The translations under genes were made by a program, and so were the position numbers. Shown here piece by piece: positions 46,880 through 58,197 of a stretch of DNA of 64,000 nt (the first letter of the stretch is position 1; every line of letters begins with the position of its first letter). The stretch is from assembly GCA_037176725.1 (NCBI GenBank), contig JAZBRS010000035.1, positions 51,780,001 to 51,844,000 of the forward strand, written 5' to 3'. The notes beneath the pieces were generated by a model that made no database searches, was not told the DNA's origin, and worked only from the letters and a program-made list of their open reading frames with translations. This DNA comes from Posidonia oceanica. Its lineage: Eukaryota; Streptophyta; Magnoliopsida; Alismatales; Posidoniaceae.

Positions 46880-48251
46880 CTACTTAACACATCTGCCTAC
46901 CATGGCCGGTTTTTGAAAGAGGAACTTGATAGGATCATGTCGGCATAAGAGCTGAACTGGGTATGCCATCATGTAGTGCCTCAATTTCTGTGCAGCCCAG
47001 ACAAGGGATAGGCAGGTCTTCTCTATTGTACTGTACCTGGCTTCACATTCAATGAACTTCTTACTCAGGTAGTAGATGGTGCGCTCCTTTCTACCAAATT
47101 CGTCATGTTGGCCCAAGACGGCGCCCATGGAATGCTGCGTGGTAGAAAGGAAGAGAAGTAAGGGTCTCCCTGGAGTGGGGGGAACCAAGACAGGAGGCTT
47201 AATCAGCAGCTGCTTGATCTCGGCAAATGCAGCCTGACACTCCTCGCTCCAATGAATCTGCGCATTCTTCTTCAGGAGCATGAATATAGGTTCACAGATG
47301 GGCGTAAGCTGTGCAATGAAGCGACTGATGTATTGTAAACGCCCAAGCAGACCTCTGACCTCCTTTTCAGTCTGAAGGGGTGGCATATCCACGATGGCTT
47401 TTGCCTTCATCGGGTCCACTTGAATCCCCCTTTGGCTAACAATGTAGCCCAGCAGTTTGCCAGATGACACCCCGAATACACACTTATTGGGGTTCAGGCG
47501 CAGCTTGTATTTTCGTAGACGGGTAAAGAGCTTCTTCAGACAGGCAAGATGATCTTCAGGCTCTTTTGTTTTAGCAATCATGTCGTCTACATAGACCTCC
47601 ACTTCTTGGTGCATGAGGTCGTGGAACAGTGCAGTCATGGCCCTTTGATAGGTTGCGCCAGCATTCTTCAACCCGAACGGCATGACTTGGTAGCAGAAGA
47701 CTCCCCAAGGGGTGATGAATGAAGTCTTTTCCATGTCTTCTTCTGCCATTTTGTTCTGATTATATCCAGAAAAGCCGTCCATGAAGGAGAGCATCTTGTG
47801 GCCCGCTGTATTGTTGACTAGGACGTCAATGTGAGGCAATGGGAAGTCGTCCTTGGGACTCGCCTTGTTCAGGTCGCTATAGTCGATGCAGATCCGGACA
47901 CGGCCATCTTTCTTGGGCATAGGTACAATGTTTGCCAGCCACTCAGGATAAAGGACGACCATGAGGAAATTGACTCTGTGCTGTTTCATGATCTCTTCTT
48001 TGATCATAAGCAGCCACTACGATCGCCATCTTCTCAGTTTCTGCTTTACTGGCTTGGCATCTGGATCCAGGGATAGATTGTGCACCACTATCTCTATGTC
48101 AAGGCCAACCATATCTTCGTAAGTCTAGGCGAAGACATCCGTTTATTCTTTTAAGAATGCGATGAACTCTGCTCGAGCCTAGGGGGGACAGCTGGGCACT
48201 GATGCGGACTTCTCTAACTTCCTCAGCTGTGCCGATATTAACAACCCATGT
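46880..48251 (-). pseudogene. pol: Tat reverse transcriptase and Ty3-type RNase H, B1
   Basis: Minus strand. Upstream, EETWVVNIGTAEEVREVRIS is the linker that precedes RT in Tat elements. Stops at 48125-48127 (Trp TGG>TAG, compare B2) and 48017-48019 (Gln CAG>TAG) break the start. From 48007: EWLANIVPMPKKDGRVRICI, DYSDLNKASPKDDFPLPHID, FMDGFSGYNQ, FGLKNAGATYQRAM, YVDDMIAKTK (catalytic Asp pair), LLGYIVSQRGI, RGLLGRLQYISRFI, then RNase H WSEECQAAFAEIK and YYLSKKFIECEARYSTIEK. Ends at TAG 46880-46882, replacing Trp before QILLSQYDI. Confidence 0.92.
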
Positions 48252-48811
48252 TTCTTCTTCAACATGGAGGTTAGGGCCTTTTGGGTCGTCGTCATAGGGT
48301 CGGAACTCGGGCAATGATTCGTCGATCTCGTCCTCGCCCGTATCATCCTCCTCTCCATAGGCAGTAAGTTCTGAGAGGATCTCTTTCTCAAAAGAAGGAT
48401 TTGTGATGTCGACAGTGTGTATATGTTCCGCTGCTTGGCCCTGGTGACACTTTAGGATGGTCACGCTTACTCGAGTATTCTTGTAGCCTCGGTGCGCGAC
48501 CTCCGTCCTGGCAACTTCTTCTGTCTGCCTTGGCCTGACTGATTCTACTGAGTGCTCTACTGATGCTGCTGATGGCCTTACTGATTCTGTCATTGATGCT
48601 GCTGATGGCCCTGCTACTGAGGCTGCTGATGATTCTGTTACTGATTCTGCTTTCTGCTCTGCTACTGCTGCTGCTTGGACTACTAGTGCTTCCTCTTCTG
48701 AGTCTTCTAGTGTGCTTGTGCAGGGTATGTCAGATTGGCGGCTGATCTGGGCACTGTCGCTTGCTACACTGCCTGAGTGAGGCATGTGCTGCACAAACCA
48801 CCTAGACCCGC
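48252..48811 (-). pseudogene. pre-RT low-complexity segment fused to the 5' LTR, B1
   Basis: Minus strand, open frame continuous from inside LTR_b (48845) to 48099. Residues just after the LTR edge are Ser/Ala/Glu-rich repeats (TESSAASVAGPSAASMTES) and then acidic (YGEEDDTGEDEIDESLPEF). This is the variable region between protease and RT. Protease DxGA and gag are absent, so the deletion joins the LTR end to this point. The frame's start inside the LTR is probably accidental. Confidence 0.6.
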
Positions 48812-49499
48812 TGTAGTAATCTTGGTGTTCAGATCGTCCATGCACACTGCCAGAAGTTCGTGTGCACCGATCGGAATCTGGCTAACTATAAGTGGCTATG
48901 TCCGAGGAGAAGGGCTCAAATCGAAAACACTTAAATCAGAGGAGAAAAGATAAGAAAAGAAGAAGATAAGACAATTCAGAGTCGCCACTATGTCTATTAT
49001 TGGGAGACATGGAAAACCAGGGTAATGCACGGGTTAACACGTAAAACCAAGCAAAGGTTGCAATGCCGAGCAATGCAAAGGAAAACAAATGCAAATGAGA
49101 TGACTCATGCCTAGGATAAGGGCAATATGGTCATTACGGGCCAAAAGACTGGGCTAGGACTCCTTTTACGTGCAGGGAAGGTGTTAGGCACCCCTGACAC
49201 GCCCGAGAATTGGTCTTTCTAGGCTTACGCTCGCATACACAGGGAAATGCAGGTTTGAATGCCTAAATGCCAATGAATGCCTGAATAAATGCTCATAGGT
49301 GTGCTCTAAGTGGTGGGATGCAATGCAGGAAAGTAAACGTGCAGTCTAAGCGCTCAACAACGCTGTCTATGTTCCGAACCGGTCGAAACCTGGCTTGTGA
49401 GAACTCCAGGCAGAAAACATCACTGCCCTATATGCAAATGCAGACAGAAAAGCAAAACGGCGGTAAAACAAAGTAATGCAGGCGACATGCAAGAGAAAA

Positions 49500-50010
49500 C
49501 GGCATAAGACATGCAAAACGATGCGAGAAACAGAAGCGGCACGCGAAATGGTGCAAGAAAACAAAGCGGCACGCGAAACGGTGCGAGAAAACAAAGTGGG
49601 CATGCAAAAACGATGCCAAGAGGAAAGTGGGCATGCAAAACGGTGCAGAAAACAAGAATGGCACGAAAACGGTGCGAGAAAACAAAGCAGCACGCGAAAC
49701 GGTGCGGAAAACATAGTGGGCAAGCAAAACGGTGCCAAGAGGAAAGTGGGCACGCAAAACGGTGTCAAAGATGAGGCGGGCACGCAAAACAGTGCCAAAA
49801 GCAAAGCGGGCACGTGAAACGGTGCCAAAAGCGAAGCAGGCACGCAAAACGGTGTCAAAGACAAGGCGGGCACACAAAACGGTGCCAAAAGCAAAGCTGG
49901 CACGCAAAACGGTGCCAAAAGCAAAGTGGACACGCAAAACGGTGCCAATAGCGAAGCGGGAATGCAAAACGGTGCCAAAGCAAAGCGGGCACGCAAAATG
50001 GTGCCAAAGT
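49500..50010 (-). repeat. 29-bp tandem repeat in LTR_b
   Basis: About 17 copies of AAACGGTGCCAAAAGCAAAG plus CGGGCACGC variants. Two sub-types (GAGAAACAAA-like and CCAAAAGCAAAG-like) are segregated left and right, showing local spread within the array. ORFs on both strands are artefacts. Confidence 0.85.
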
Positions 50011-50146
50011 AGGCGAAATAAAACATCGACAAAGCCATGCAAATGCAAATGCGAAGAGAAAGGACAATAGAAGCAAAAAGAGAAGCAAACAGTGCGTGTG
50101 TGAGAACAGGTACAATTTAATGACCGTGCAAAGTAGGTGTGAAGAC

Positions 50147-50460
50147 CTACAAAGGGGAAGAGGAGCAAGTTGAAGGATTACCACTGTTTTGTGACTGTTT
50201 CCCACCAAAATGTCCACGATGTGTCTCGCACGCTGCCAAAAGCTCGCGATGCGATCGGATCGTGGAAAAGGGGGAAGAAAGTCGCAATTAGTGGTGAATC
50301 CAAGGGAAACACAACACAAAGCACTAGGAGTACGCGAAAAGAGGAAGTAGTGTTAATAGATAAGAAGAGGGAGTCCTATTCTACATGCTCAAGCAAAAAC
50401 GATGCATGCAATGCAAATGGTGTGCAAATGAATGCTATGCAAGGGTTCAAGAGGACTTAC
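50147..50460 (-). other. candidate GT-AG intron inside LTR_b
   Basis: Minus strand: TTCCAAG/GTAAGTCC at 50460 and CCCCTTTGTAG/GTCTTCACACC ending at 50147, 314 bp. Matches LTR A and LTR_a sites. Confidence 0.45.
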
Positions 50461-53400
50461 CTTGGAAATCTGAAGCCTGATCTGAGAATTGCTTGGTCCA
50501 TGCTGAAGAGCACTCCGCTGGGGTCGCCCAGGTAGCTTGGTTGAGAAGATTCAACGGCCGGATTTAAAGATATCCCAGCTTCAAGGCAGAGGGGCCAAAA
50601 CAGGGGAGAAGAATGGATCTAGGTGTACAGGAGGTCCTAGGGGTGTGCACAACAGGTCCTCCCATGTAAATGGGAGCTAAGAATGCTTAAATGTGTGCAA
50701 GGAATGCCAAATGCATGAATGCCTGAGTGCAATGCATGTAGAATGCAAGAAAAGACCTAGGGATGATTTTTCAGAAAACTTGGGAACTTGTATGCAATTT
50801 TTGAAAAAGTGGGGGTCTAAATGCAAAGATTTTGAAAAGTTAGGGGGCTTTTGTGCAAGGTTTTTGAAAACTAGAGGATCTAACTGCATTTTTGCAAAAT
50901 GCAGGGTTCAAAATGCAATTTTATAAAGTAAACATGCATTAGGATAAGTTTTGAAATCATATGGGGGATTAATATGCAATTTTGAAATATGCAGGGTCTA
51001 AGGTGCAATTTTATAAGCAAAACAGTAGTCTTAAATGGTCTGAGAATGCAAACAGAGGACCTATATGCAATTTTTAAATATGCAGGGTCTAAAATGCAAT
51101 TTTATAAGCAAAAATGTGCATTTAAATGACTTTTATAAGCATGCAGAGGACCTATGTGCAATTTTTAAAACATGTAGGGTCTAAAATGCAATTTTATAAG
51201 CAAAATATGCATGTAAATGTATGCTGTGCATTAATGAAGGACCTATATGCAAAAATCAGAAAGTAAGGGGGAAATGATGCAATGCAGTAAGAAAAATTGG
51301 AAAATAAATGCATAAGTTAAAAGAATAGAGGACTAAAGTGCAAATGAGGAAAACGACAGGGTTTAAAAATGCAATTTACTAAGGTAAAATATAAGCATTA
51401 AATCAGATTATTGATTGAAGGACTAACATGCAAAAATGGAAAACTAGTGGCCAGAACTAAAATAAACATTAAAGGAAAACACAGTAGAAGGACTATCATG
51501 TAATTAGGTAGTTTTTTAGATTTTTCATGCAATTTCATATGATTTAAATTCAGAATTAAATAGATCTTAAACAGAGGCAGGACCAGAATGTAATAAATTA
51601 AAAGCAGGGACTGAAAATGCAATTTAATAACAAAATAACTTAGTAACAGAAAAATAAATGCACAGTACAAAGGCAGCAGCGGCGGCCACTGTAGTAGATC
51701 GCTACCAGTGGCCGAGAACTGAGGAGGGGAGAGGCTGAGGACGCGCTGAAAGGTCGGCGAGCTTCACCGGAGCCTGACGAACCTTGGAGCAGCATCGCGA
51801 AGCCATGGCATGGCCTGAGGACGGCCAGAGAAGACGACGGAACAACGCAGAAGGCTTCGAAGCAGATCGGAGGGCCAGAGCATCGAGGGAGCATTTTGGA
51901 AGCACAGTCGTGCTCCTGGAAGCTCCCCGGACCTTGGGCGACGATCAGAGCGGGCTTCTGCTGACCGGAGCGGCGTGATAGATCCGGAGCTCACCGGAGA
52001 AGAAAGGAGACGGCGGCATTGACTATCCGCGACAGGGACTGAAATCCTATTCTAAGAGGTGGAGAAGCAAGAAGGGAAAGAAGCTAAGCTAAAGGGATGG
52101 TGCAGTACCTGTTTCGACGTCCAGAGCGCTCCCCCAACGTGGGTTGTTTCAGTGGTTGCCGGTGAGGTTGGATCAGGTGCTGTGGACGTCATCAGCAACC
52201 CACGGGCGTTGGGATCCACTCCTAGAGGTCCTCCGATACTTCCTGAACGGCTGGATGGAGCATCGAAGACCGGTGCGGAGATTGGCACTTTTGGGTGCAC
52301 AGCAAATGGCCGGAGATGGGGAAGGGTGTCCACTACTCTTTGGCTTAATTGGAAGGTGGCGGTGTACTCCTAGATGACGAGTGAATGGTTTTGGATGCTC
52401 AGGTGGGTCGGTAGAGGGTTGAGGTGAAGATGGGTAGCTGGGTTGATTTTCTGGCTGAAGATGGGTTAAGTGTTTGAAGTGAAGTGCTTGGCCTGCGGTG
52501 GCGATGAAGGATGAAGCTTGGGTGGGTTGGAAAGCTGGTGTTTGGGTGAGTAGCTGGGAGGATTTTGGGGAGGTTTCGAGGGCTGTGGTGTTGGGAATTC
52601 TGGAGAAGGTGATGTTGGGTTCTGGAATGGATTTCAAGGTGTGTTGGGTAGATTCTGGGAGGAGTTGGAGAGTGGAATGGAGGGCTGTGTATTGCTGGAT
52701 GTTGGTGGAGTTTGGGGGATGAATTGGGAGCGGTTTGGATGGAGTTGAAGGCTCTGGATTGTAGTGGAAAGGAAGAGGAGGAAGAGCTGGTTTCTGGTAG
52801 AGGAAGAGGAGGAGAATTCAGGTGGCTCTCGTGCTCTCAGGGTGCTCTCTCTCTCAAGGATCAAAAAGGTGTTGAAGGAGGAGCGATTGCTGATGCTTTA
52901 TCAGGGGGCGCGAGGCTGAGCGCGCACGTGGATTTGAATTCCACCGGTGCGAGAAATACTGGAGCTGAAGTGAGAGGCGGCCGGCGAGCTGACTGGCAGT
53001 AAGTGCTCCCGAAAGAACCGCTGAGAGAAGAGAGGAGGAGGATGAGCTGTTGATCGATGGGATTGAGAGGGAAGAGAGAATTGAAATTTTGAAGAGAAGG
53101 AGGGAGACTGGCGGGAGAGGAAGAAGAACTGTGGGAGAAGAAGAAGAAGGAGAAGGAAGGAGGAAGAGGAGGCGAACGGGCTGGGCTGCACACGGAAAAA
53201 AGAAAAAAAAGAAAGGAAGAAGGAAGGGAAGGAAAGGACGGGCCGGACTAGGCCCAGGAAAAGAAAAGAAAGAAAAATAAAAAGAAAGGAAGAAAGGAAG
53301 GAAGGGAAAGAGGAAGGGAAAGAAGAAAAAATGAATTAGATAAAAATAAAATAAAAATAGAAAAGGTTTTTAGAATGATTTGTGCTTTAAGTTAGGACTT

Positions 53401-54848
53401 TGATTAAGTTTTTTAACGATTGTTTTTAATTAGTTAATTAGGTTTAAAGAGATTTAGTTTTGATTAGGGTTTTTAGGGCTTTCTTTGTTTTTGATTTGTT
53501 TTTTATTTTGTTTAAATGTTTGTTAAGTCTTTTAAGTTGTTTTTTAATTGCATTTTTCTTGTTAAACACTTGGGATGTTAATTAGGATTTTTTTAAAGTT
53601 TGTTTTAGATTAATTAGGGTGAGTTTTAGATTTTTGATTTTAATCTTTTTAGGGTTTTGTTTAAGTTTCCTTTTAGATTTGATTTTGTTTGTTAATTTCT
53701 TTTAATATTTTTTAGTTAAGTTTTCTTGTTAAGTTTTGATTAAGTGTTTTTAGATTTTTGATTGTTTGTTATTATTATTATTATTATTATTTTTTAATTA
53801 AGTTTTCAAATTGTTTCTTTTTAGGATTGTTAAGTTTCTCTTTTTCTTAAGTAGTTGTCTTAGTGCTTTCTTAATTGTTTTTTTTTTGTTCTTAGGATTT
53901 GTTTTTTTTTTTTTCTAATAGGATTTTTACTTTGGCTCGTTTTGGTTACATTTTGGTTTTTTCCTTGATTTTATAGTATTTTCTTTTTGTTTATTTTGCA
54001 TTTTTAAGTTGCATTCCTAGTTTTCCCTTTTAGCTAGACTTAGTTAGGTTTTGGTTTTTTAATTGTTTGTTTAATGTTTTTAATTATTTCTTTTAGGGTT
54101 TTGGATTGTTTTGCTCTTGTTTTAGAGTTTTAGAGGTTTTTAATGATTTTTTAGGGATTTAGTAGAAGGAAGGAAAAGAAAAGGAAAAGGAAGAAGAAAA
54201 GGGAGAAATGGAGGAGTAAGGAGGAAAAAGAGGAGTTGAAAGAAAATATTTTTTTTGAAAGTCAAGGAAAAGGCTAAAAATAAGATAAAATAGAAATAAG
54301 ATTCAGAAGAAATAGATGCACAAGGGGGGCCCACAGCTAGGCAAGAAGAAAGGAGAGAAGGGGGTGAAAAGAGGGTAGATAATCAAGAGAGAGAGAGGAG
54401 AGAGAAAAGAATAATCCAAGAGAGAGAAAAGGATAATTTGGGTAAATGAAGGCGTTAGGGGTTTTGAAAAGAGTTGAAATTTGTGGAGTGTGTGGCCTAG
54501 GGTCTCTTGTGTTAAACCTAGGGTTTTGGTTTAGTTTTGGGAAAGTTTTGGAAGGGTTTTGAGGTGTAGAAAAAGGGTAGTTTTACCTAGGTTTTCTAGA
54601 GTTTTTGGGAGTGGTTTTGGTTTGAAAATTTCTAAGTGTTTGGGTAGGTTTGCTAAGTTGGGAATGGTGGGCTTTCCTATAGTTTTTGGGTAGTTTTTGG
54701 GCTAGGGAAAGGGGTGCAATTCTAGGTCAAGTTTAGGCTAGTTTTGAAGGATAGGATGAAATGGAATGTGTAGTTTTGACCTAGGTTTGGATCCAGAAGT
54801 CACCAGGAGGTTCCAATTGATCAAGCCTGTCAAAATGGAGTGTCAACT

Positions 54849-54861
54849 GATGCCCCTCCCT
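54849..54861 (-). other. PPT of element B2
   Basis: AGGGAGGGGCATC on the minus strand immediately before the start of LTR_b. Confidence 0.78.
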
Positions 54862-55399
54862 GAGCGAGGTCAAGCTAAGCGAGGCCACTGCTCAGGGTTG
54901 ACAAGACACCCCATTTGACCGACGGGAGTAGAAGATTGCTATTGACGTGAATTACTTATTCGGCGGATGCACCGAAAGTCGTAGCTCGTTGCCGTAATGC
55001 AATGTGCAGGTGCAAATGGATGAGATGCAATGTATGCAATGCATGCCAATGCAAATGCAATGCAAATGTTAACGCAAATGTTAGTACAGCTAAGAATGCT
55101 GATGCAGCACAGGATGATGATGATGCTGGACTAGTATGCAGTGCTAGAAAAGAAAAGTGCAAAGGTGATGCAAAAGAAGATTGCTAAAAAGAAACGCGAT
55201 GTGGCGCAAAGACTCGGCAGGCAGGCCAAACTTGCGCGACATGGCGAGGACGAAAAGTGCAGCTTGTCCCCCACCCAGGGAGCAAGCTAGCAAAAAGGGT
55301 GCGATGGGAGAGAGGCCGACTCTCCTATCGCAAGGGGATGCGGGACCTTGCCTTCCTGGGACAAAGTCGCCCGAAGAGGGTGATAAGGTGTCGGGCTTA
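54862..55399 (-). other. non-coding 3' end of B2
   Basis: Counterpart of 39651-40209. GATGCAATG phrases and a GC-rich block; no coding region. Confidence 0.5.
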
Positions 55400-56345
55400 T
55401 CGACCGGATTGTTTACGGTCCTATCAACCGGAAGCGATAGTTTACGGACCTATCAACCAGAAGCAATAGTTTACGGACCTATCAACCGGAAGCGATAGTT
55501 TACGGACCTATCAACCGGAAGCAGTTGTGAGTGATAGTTACTGGATATCAGCCGTAAAACATGATTGTGCAGGATAATTTACGGTCCTATCAACCGGAAG
55601 CGATAGTTTACGGGCCTATCAACCGGGAGCGATAGTAAACGGTCCTATCAACCGGAAGTACAATCCATGAGTGATAGTTACTGGTTATCAGCTGTGTAAC
55701 GCAAATGCCAGAGAATGATAGTTTATGGTCCTATCAACCGGAAGTGATAGTTTATGGGCCTATCAACCGGGAGCGATAGCTTACGGGCCTATCAACCAGG
55801 AGCGATAGTTTACGGGCCTATCAACCGAAAAGGGCATTTGCAAGTGATAGTTACTGGATATCAGCCGTATCACATGATTGGCGCAGCGATAGTTTACGGT
55901 CCTATCAACCGGAAGTGTTAGTTTATGGGCCTATCAACCGGAAGCGATAGTTTACGGACCTATCAACCGGGAGCGATAGTTTACGGACCTATCAACGGGA
56001 AAGCGCAATCATGTGGGATAGTTACTGGTTATCAGCTGTATAATGCAATTGCAAGTGATAGTTTACGGTCCTATCAACCGGAAGCGATAGTTTACGGGCC
56101 TATCAATCGGAAAGTGCAATTGCAAGGGATAGTTACTGGATATCAGCCGTATAACGTAATTGCAAGTGATAGTTTTGGATATCAGCCAAGGATGAGTTTT
56201 GGATCATCAGCCAGAGAATGATAGTTTACGGTCCTATCAACTAGAAAGTACAATTACGAGGGACAGTTACTGGATGTCAGCCGTATAACACAACTGCGGG
56301 CTAGATAAGACACCTGTCCAAGATGATAGTTTACGGTCCTATCAA
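55400..56345 (-). repeat. hairpin-unit tandem array of B2
   Basis: Same ~29-bp unit family as B1 (GATAGTTTACGG, CCTATCAACCGGAAGC), about 20-25 units, with the longer GATAGTTACTGGATATCAGC unit interspersed at similar places. Confidence 0.88.
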
Positions 56346-56357
56346 CCGAAAAGAGCA

Positions 56358-56409
56358 GTGATTGATTGATTGATAAGAAAAAGAATGATTGATTGATAAG
56401 AAAAAGTGG

Positions 56410-56444
<35 letters not shown>

Positions 56445-56515
56445 AAGAAAAAGAGGGATTGATTGATTGATAAGGAAAAGATTGATAACAAAGAGATTGA
56501 TAAGAAAAGGATTGA
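56358..56515 (-). repeat. GATT microsatellite of B2
   Basis: (GATT)n runs at about 56360-56372 and 56411-56442, mixed with GATAAGAAAAAG. Longer than in B1. Confidence 0.85.
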
Positions 56516-57353
56516 TAAGATATCGGAGTTATCGGCCGACAAATAAATAAAAGAATAGAATGATAAGATATCAGACTTATCGGCTGGCAAAGAGGGGATG
56601 AAGGAATGATAAGATATCGGACTTATCGGCCGGCAAAAGGGAAAGAGATAATAAGATATCGGACTTATCGGCCGGCAAATGAATAAAAGAATAGAATGAT
56701 AAGATATCGGACTTATCGGCCGACAAAGGGAGGATGAAGGAATGATAAGATATCGGACTTATCGACCAGCAAAGGGAAAGAGATGATAAGATATTGGACT
56801 TATCGGCCGGCAAATGAATAAAAGAATAGAATGATAAGATATCGGACTTATCGGCCAGCAAAGGGGAGATGAAGGAATGATAAGATATCGGACTTATCGG
56901 CCGGCAAAGGGAAAGAGATGATAAGATATCGGACTTATCAGCCGGCAAATGAATAAAAGAATAGAATGATAAGATATCGGACTTATCGGCCGGCAAAGGG
57001 GGGATGAAGGAATGATAAGATATCAGACTTATTGGCCGGCAAAGGGAAAGAGATGATAAGATATCGGACTTATCAGCCGGCAAATGAATAAAAGAATAGA
57101 ATGATAAGATATCAAACTTATCGGCCGGCAAAGAGGGGATGAAGGAATGATAAGATATTGGACTTATCGGCCGGCAAAGGGAAATGGATGATAAGATATC
57201 AGACTTATCAGCCGGCAAATGAATAAAAGAATAGAATGATAAGATATCGGACTTATCGGCCAGCAAAGAGGGGATGAAGGAATGATAAGATATCGGACTT
57301 ATCGGCCGACAAAGGGAAAGAGATGATAAGATATCGGACTTATCGGTCGGCAA
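56516..57353 (-). repeat. 135-bp higher-order repeat of B2, open in the sense frame
   Basis: About six copies of a 135-bp unit made of three subunits (46, 41 and 48 bp), each starting GATAAGATATCGGACTTATC. CAAATGAATA recurs at 56946, 57081 and 57216, i.e. every 135 bp (45 codons). The minus strand is open for 258 codons (57353-56577) with a 45-residue period built on PADKSDILS and CRPISPISYHSF. I do not call it a gene. Confidence 0.85.
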
Positions 57354-57448
57354 ATGAATGGGTTTCGCGAGGGCGAATCATCCCATGATACCAGGAATAT
57401 CATGGGGGAAAGAGAGGGAGAGTGATACCAAGGGGCAATCAAAAGATG

Positions 57449-57475
57449 CCCCTGGTATCAGGATGATACCAGGGG
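57449..57475 (-). other. hairpin with third competing arm, B2
   Basis: Plus strand arms CCCCTGGTATCA and TGATACCAGGGG (12-bp stem, 3-base loop). A third arm GATACCAAGGGGC lies just left (about 57424-57436). Confidence 0.75.
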
Positions 57476-57479
57476 TTGG

Positions 57480-58197
57480 CCAACGCGTCCTTGGCATCGA
57501 AAGCAGAGGGTGAAGACAAAAACTGTCATGTTTGCCAAACGAGTAGTTTGGGGTACCAGCCCGAGGGTGATGACAGGTTGACGGACGTACCGCCGGGCAA
57601 TTGGGGGTGCCTACCAAGGATGACAGGTTGACGGACCTATCACCGGGCAGTTGGGGGTGCCAGCCCGCTGATGAAGATCCAGGTGATGGTGCCTGGCAGC
57701 TTTGCTTGTTCAGATGTCATGGGTTCGCACTTGGGTTGATCGATGAGGACTTTCTTGCGGTGTTTGGCAGCAAGTCTGGCCAGGGGCCTTGCAGATATGA
57801 TTGATATGATGATGTATGCACTTGAAGCATATTTGAAATGCAAACAGGTGGCTCAGAACGCCTTTGTATTGATTGAACTTGATTACATGCCTGTGACAGG
57901 CCAAAAGTTTACAGCAGAAAATAGGCAGACAGTTACATGGACACTCTAATCGGTTTGGGCTTTCTTTGCCCTTCCGGAATCAGGAAACTGTGGAGCGCCA
58001 GGAGGTATCTCACTGATAGGCTAGAAAGCTTGTACCTCCGTCAAATATTCGGGTGTACATCCCGAGCCTTGTGTAGATGCCAGGTCAGTAGACCGCACTC
58101 CATGCTACATGAGGTCAGCCAGCTTTGTTGTTGCAGATGTTGTCCCATAAGGATACGCTTGAAGGAGCCTTGGGGCTGTGCTGTCTATGAAGGCACC
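57480..58197 (-). other. non-coding segment between hairpin and extra ORF, B2
   Basis: Counterpart of 41970-42379 plus a duplicated phrase GGATGACAGGTTGACGGAC / GGTGATGACAGGTTGACG (around 57566 and 57617). No coding region. Confidence 0.4.

Larger units (their letters stand above)
39638..48811 (-). mobile_element. internal region B1 of a Tat-clade element (gag and protease missing)
   Basis: Lies between LTR_b (its 5' LTR) and LTR_a (its 3' LTR) on the minus strand. Order: pre-RT segment, RT, RNase H, archaeal-type RNase H, integrase, spacer, plant-mobile-domain-like ORF, hairpin element, tandem arrays, PPT. The presence of both RNase H types is diagnostic of the Tat clade. The LTR end runs straight into a segment shortly upstream of RT, so the primer site, gag and protease are absent. 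Confidence 0.88.
48812..54848 (-). repeat. giant LTR_b (~6.04 kb) shared between B1 and B2
   Basis: Minus strand: begins AGTTGACACTCC at 54848 (terminal TG mutated to AG) after a PPT, and ends GATTACTACA at 48812. It serves as 5' LTR for B1 and 3' LTR for B2. Internal order matches LTR_a; hand comparison of ~110 bp at the end gives about 11 differences. It carries the candidate intron (50147-50460), the 29-bp array (49500-50010), telo-box motifs (53465, 53653, 54090, 54520 regions) and TGGGCC/GGGCTGGGC motifs (53178-53260). Confidence 0.87.
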
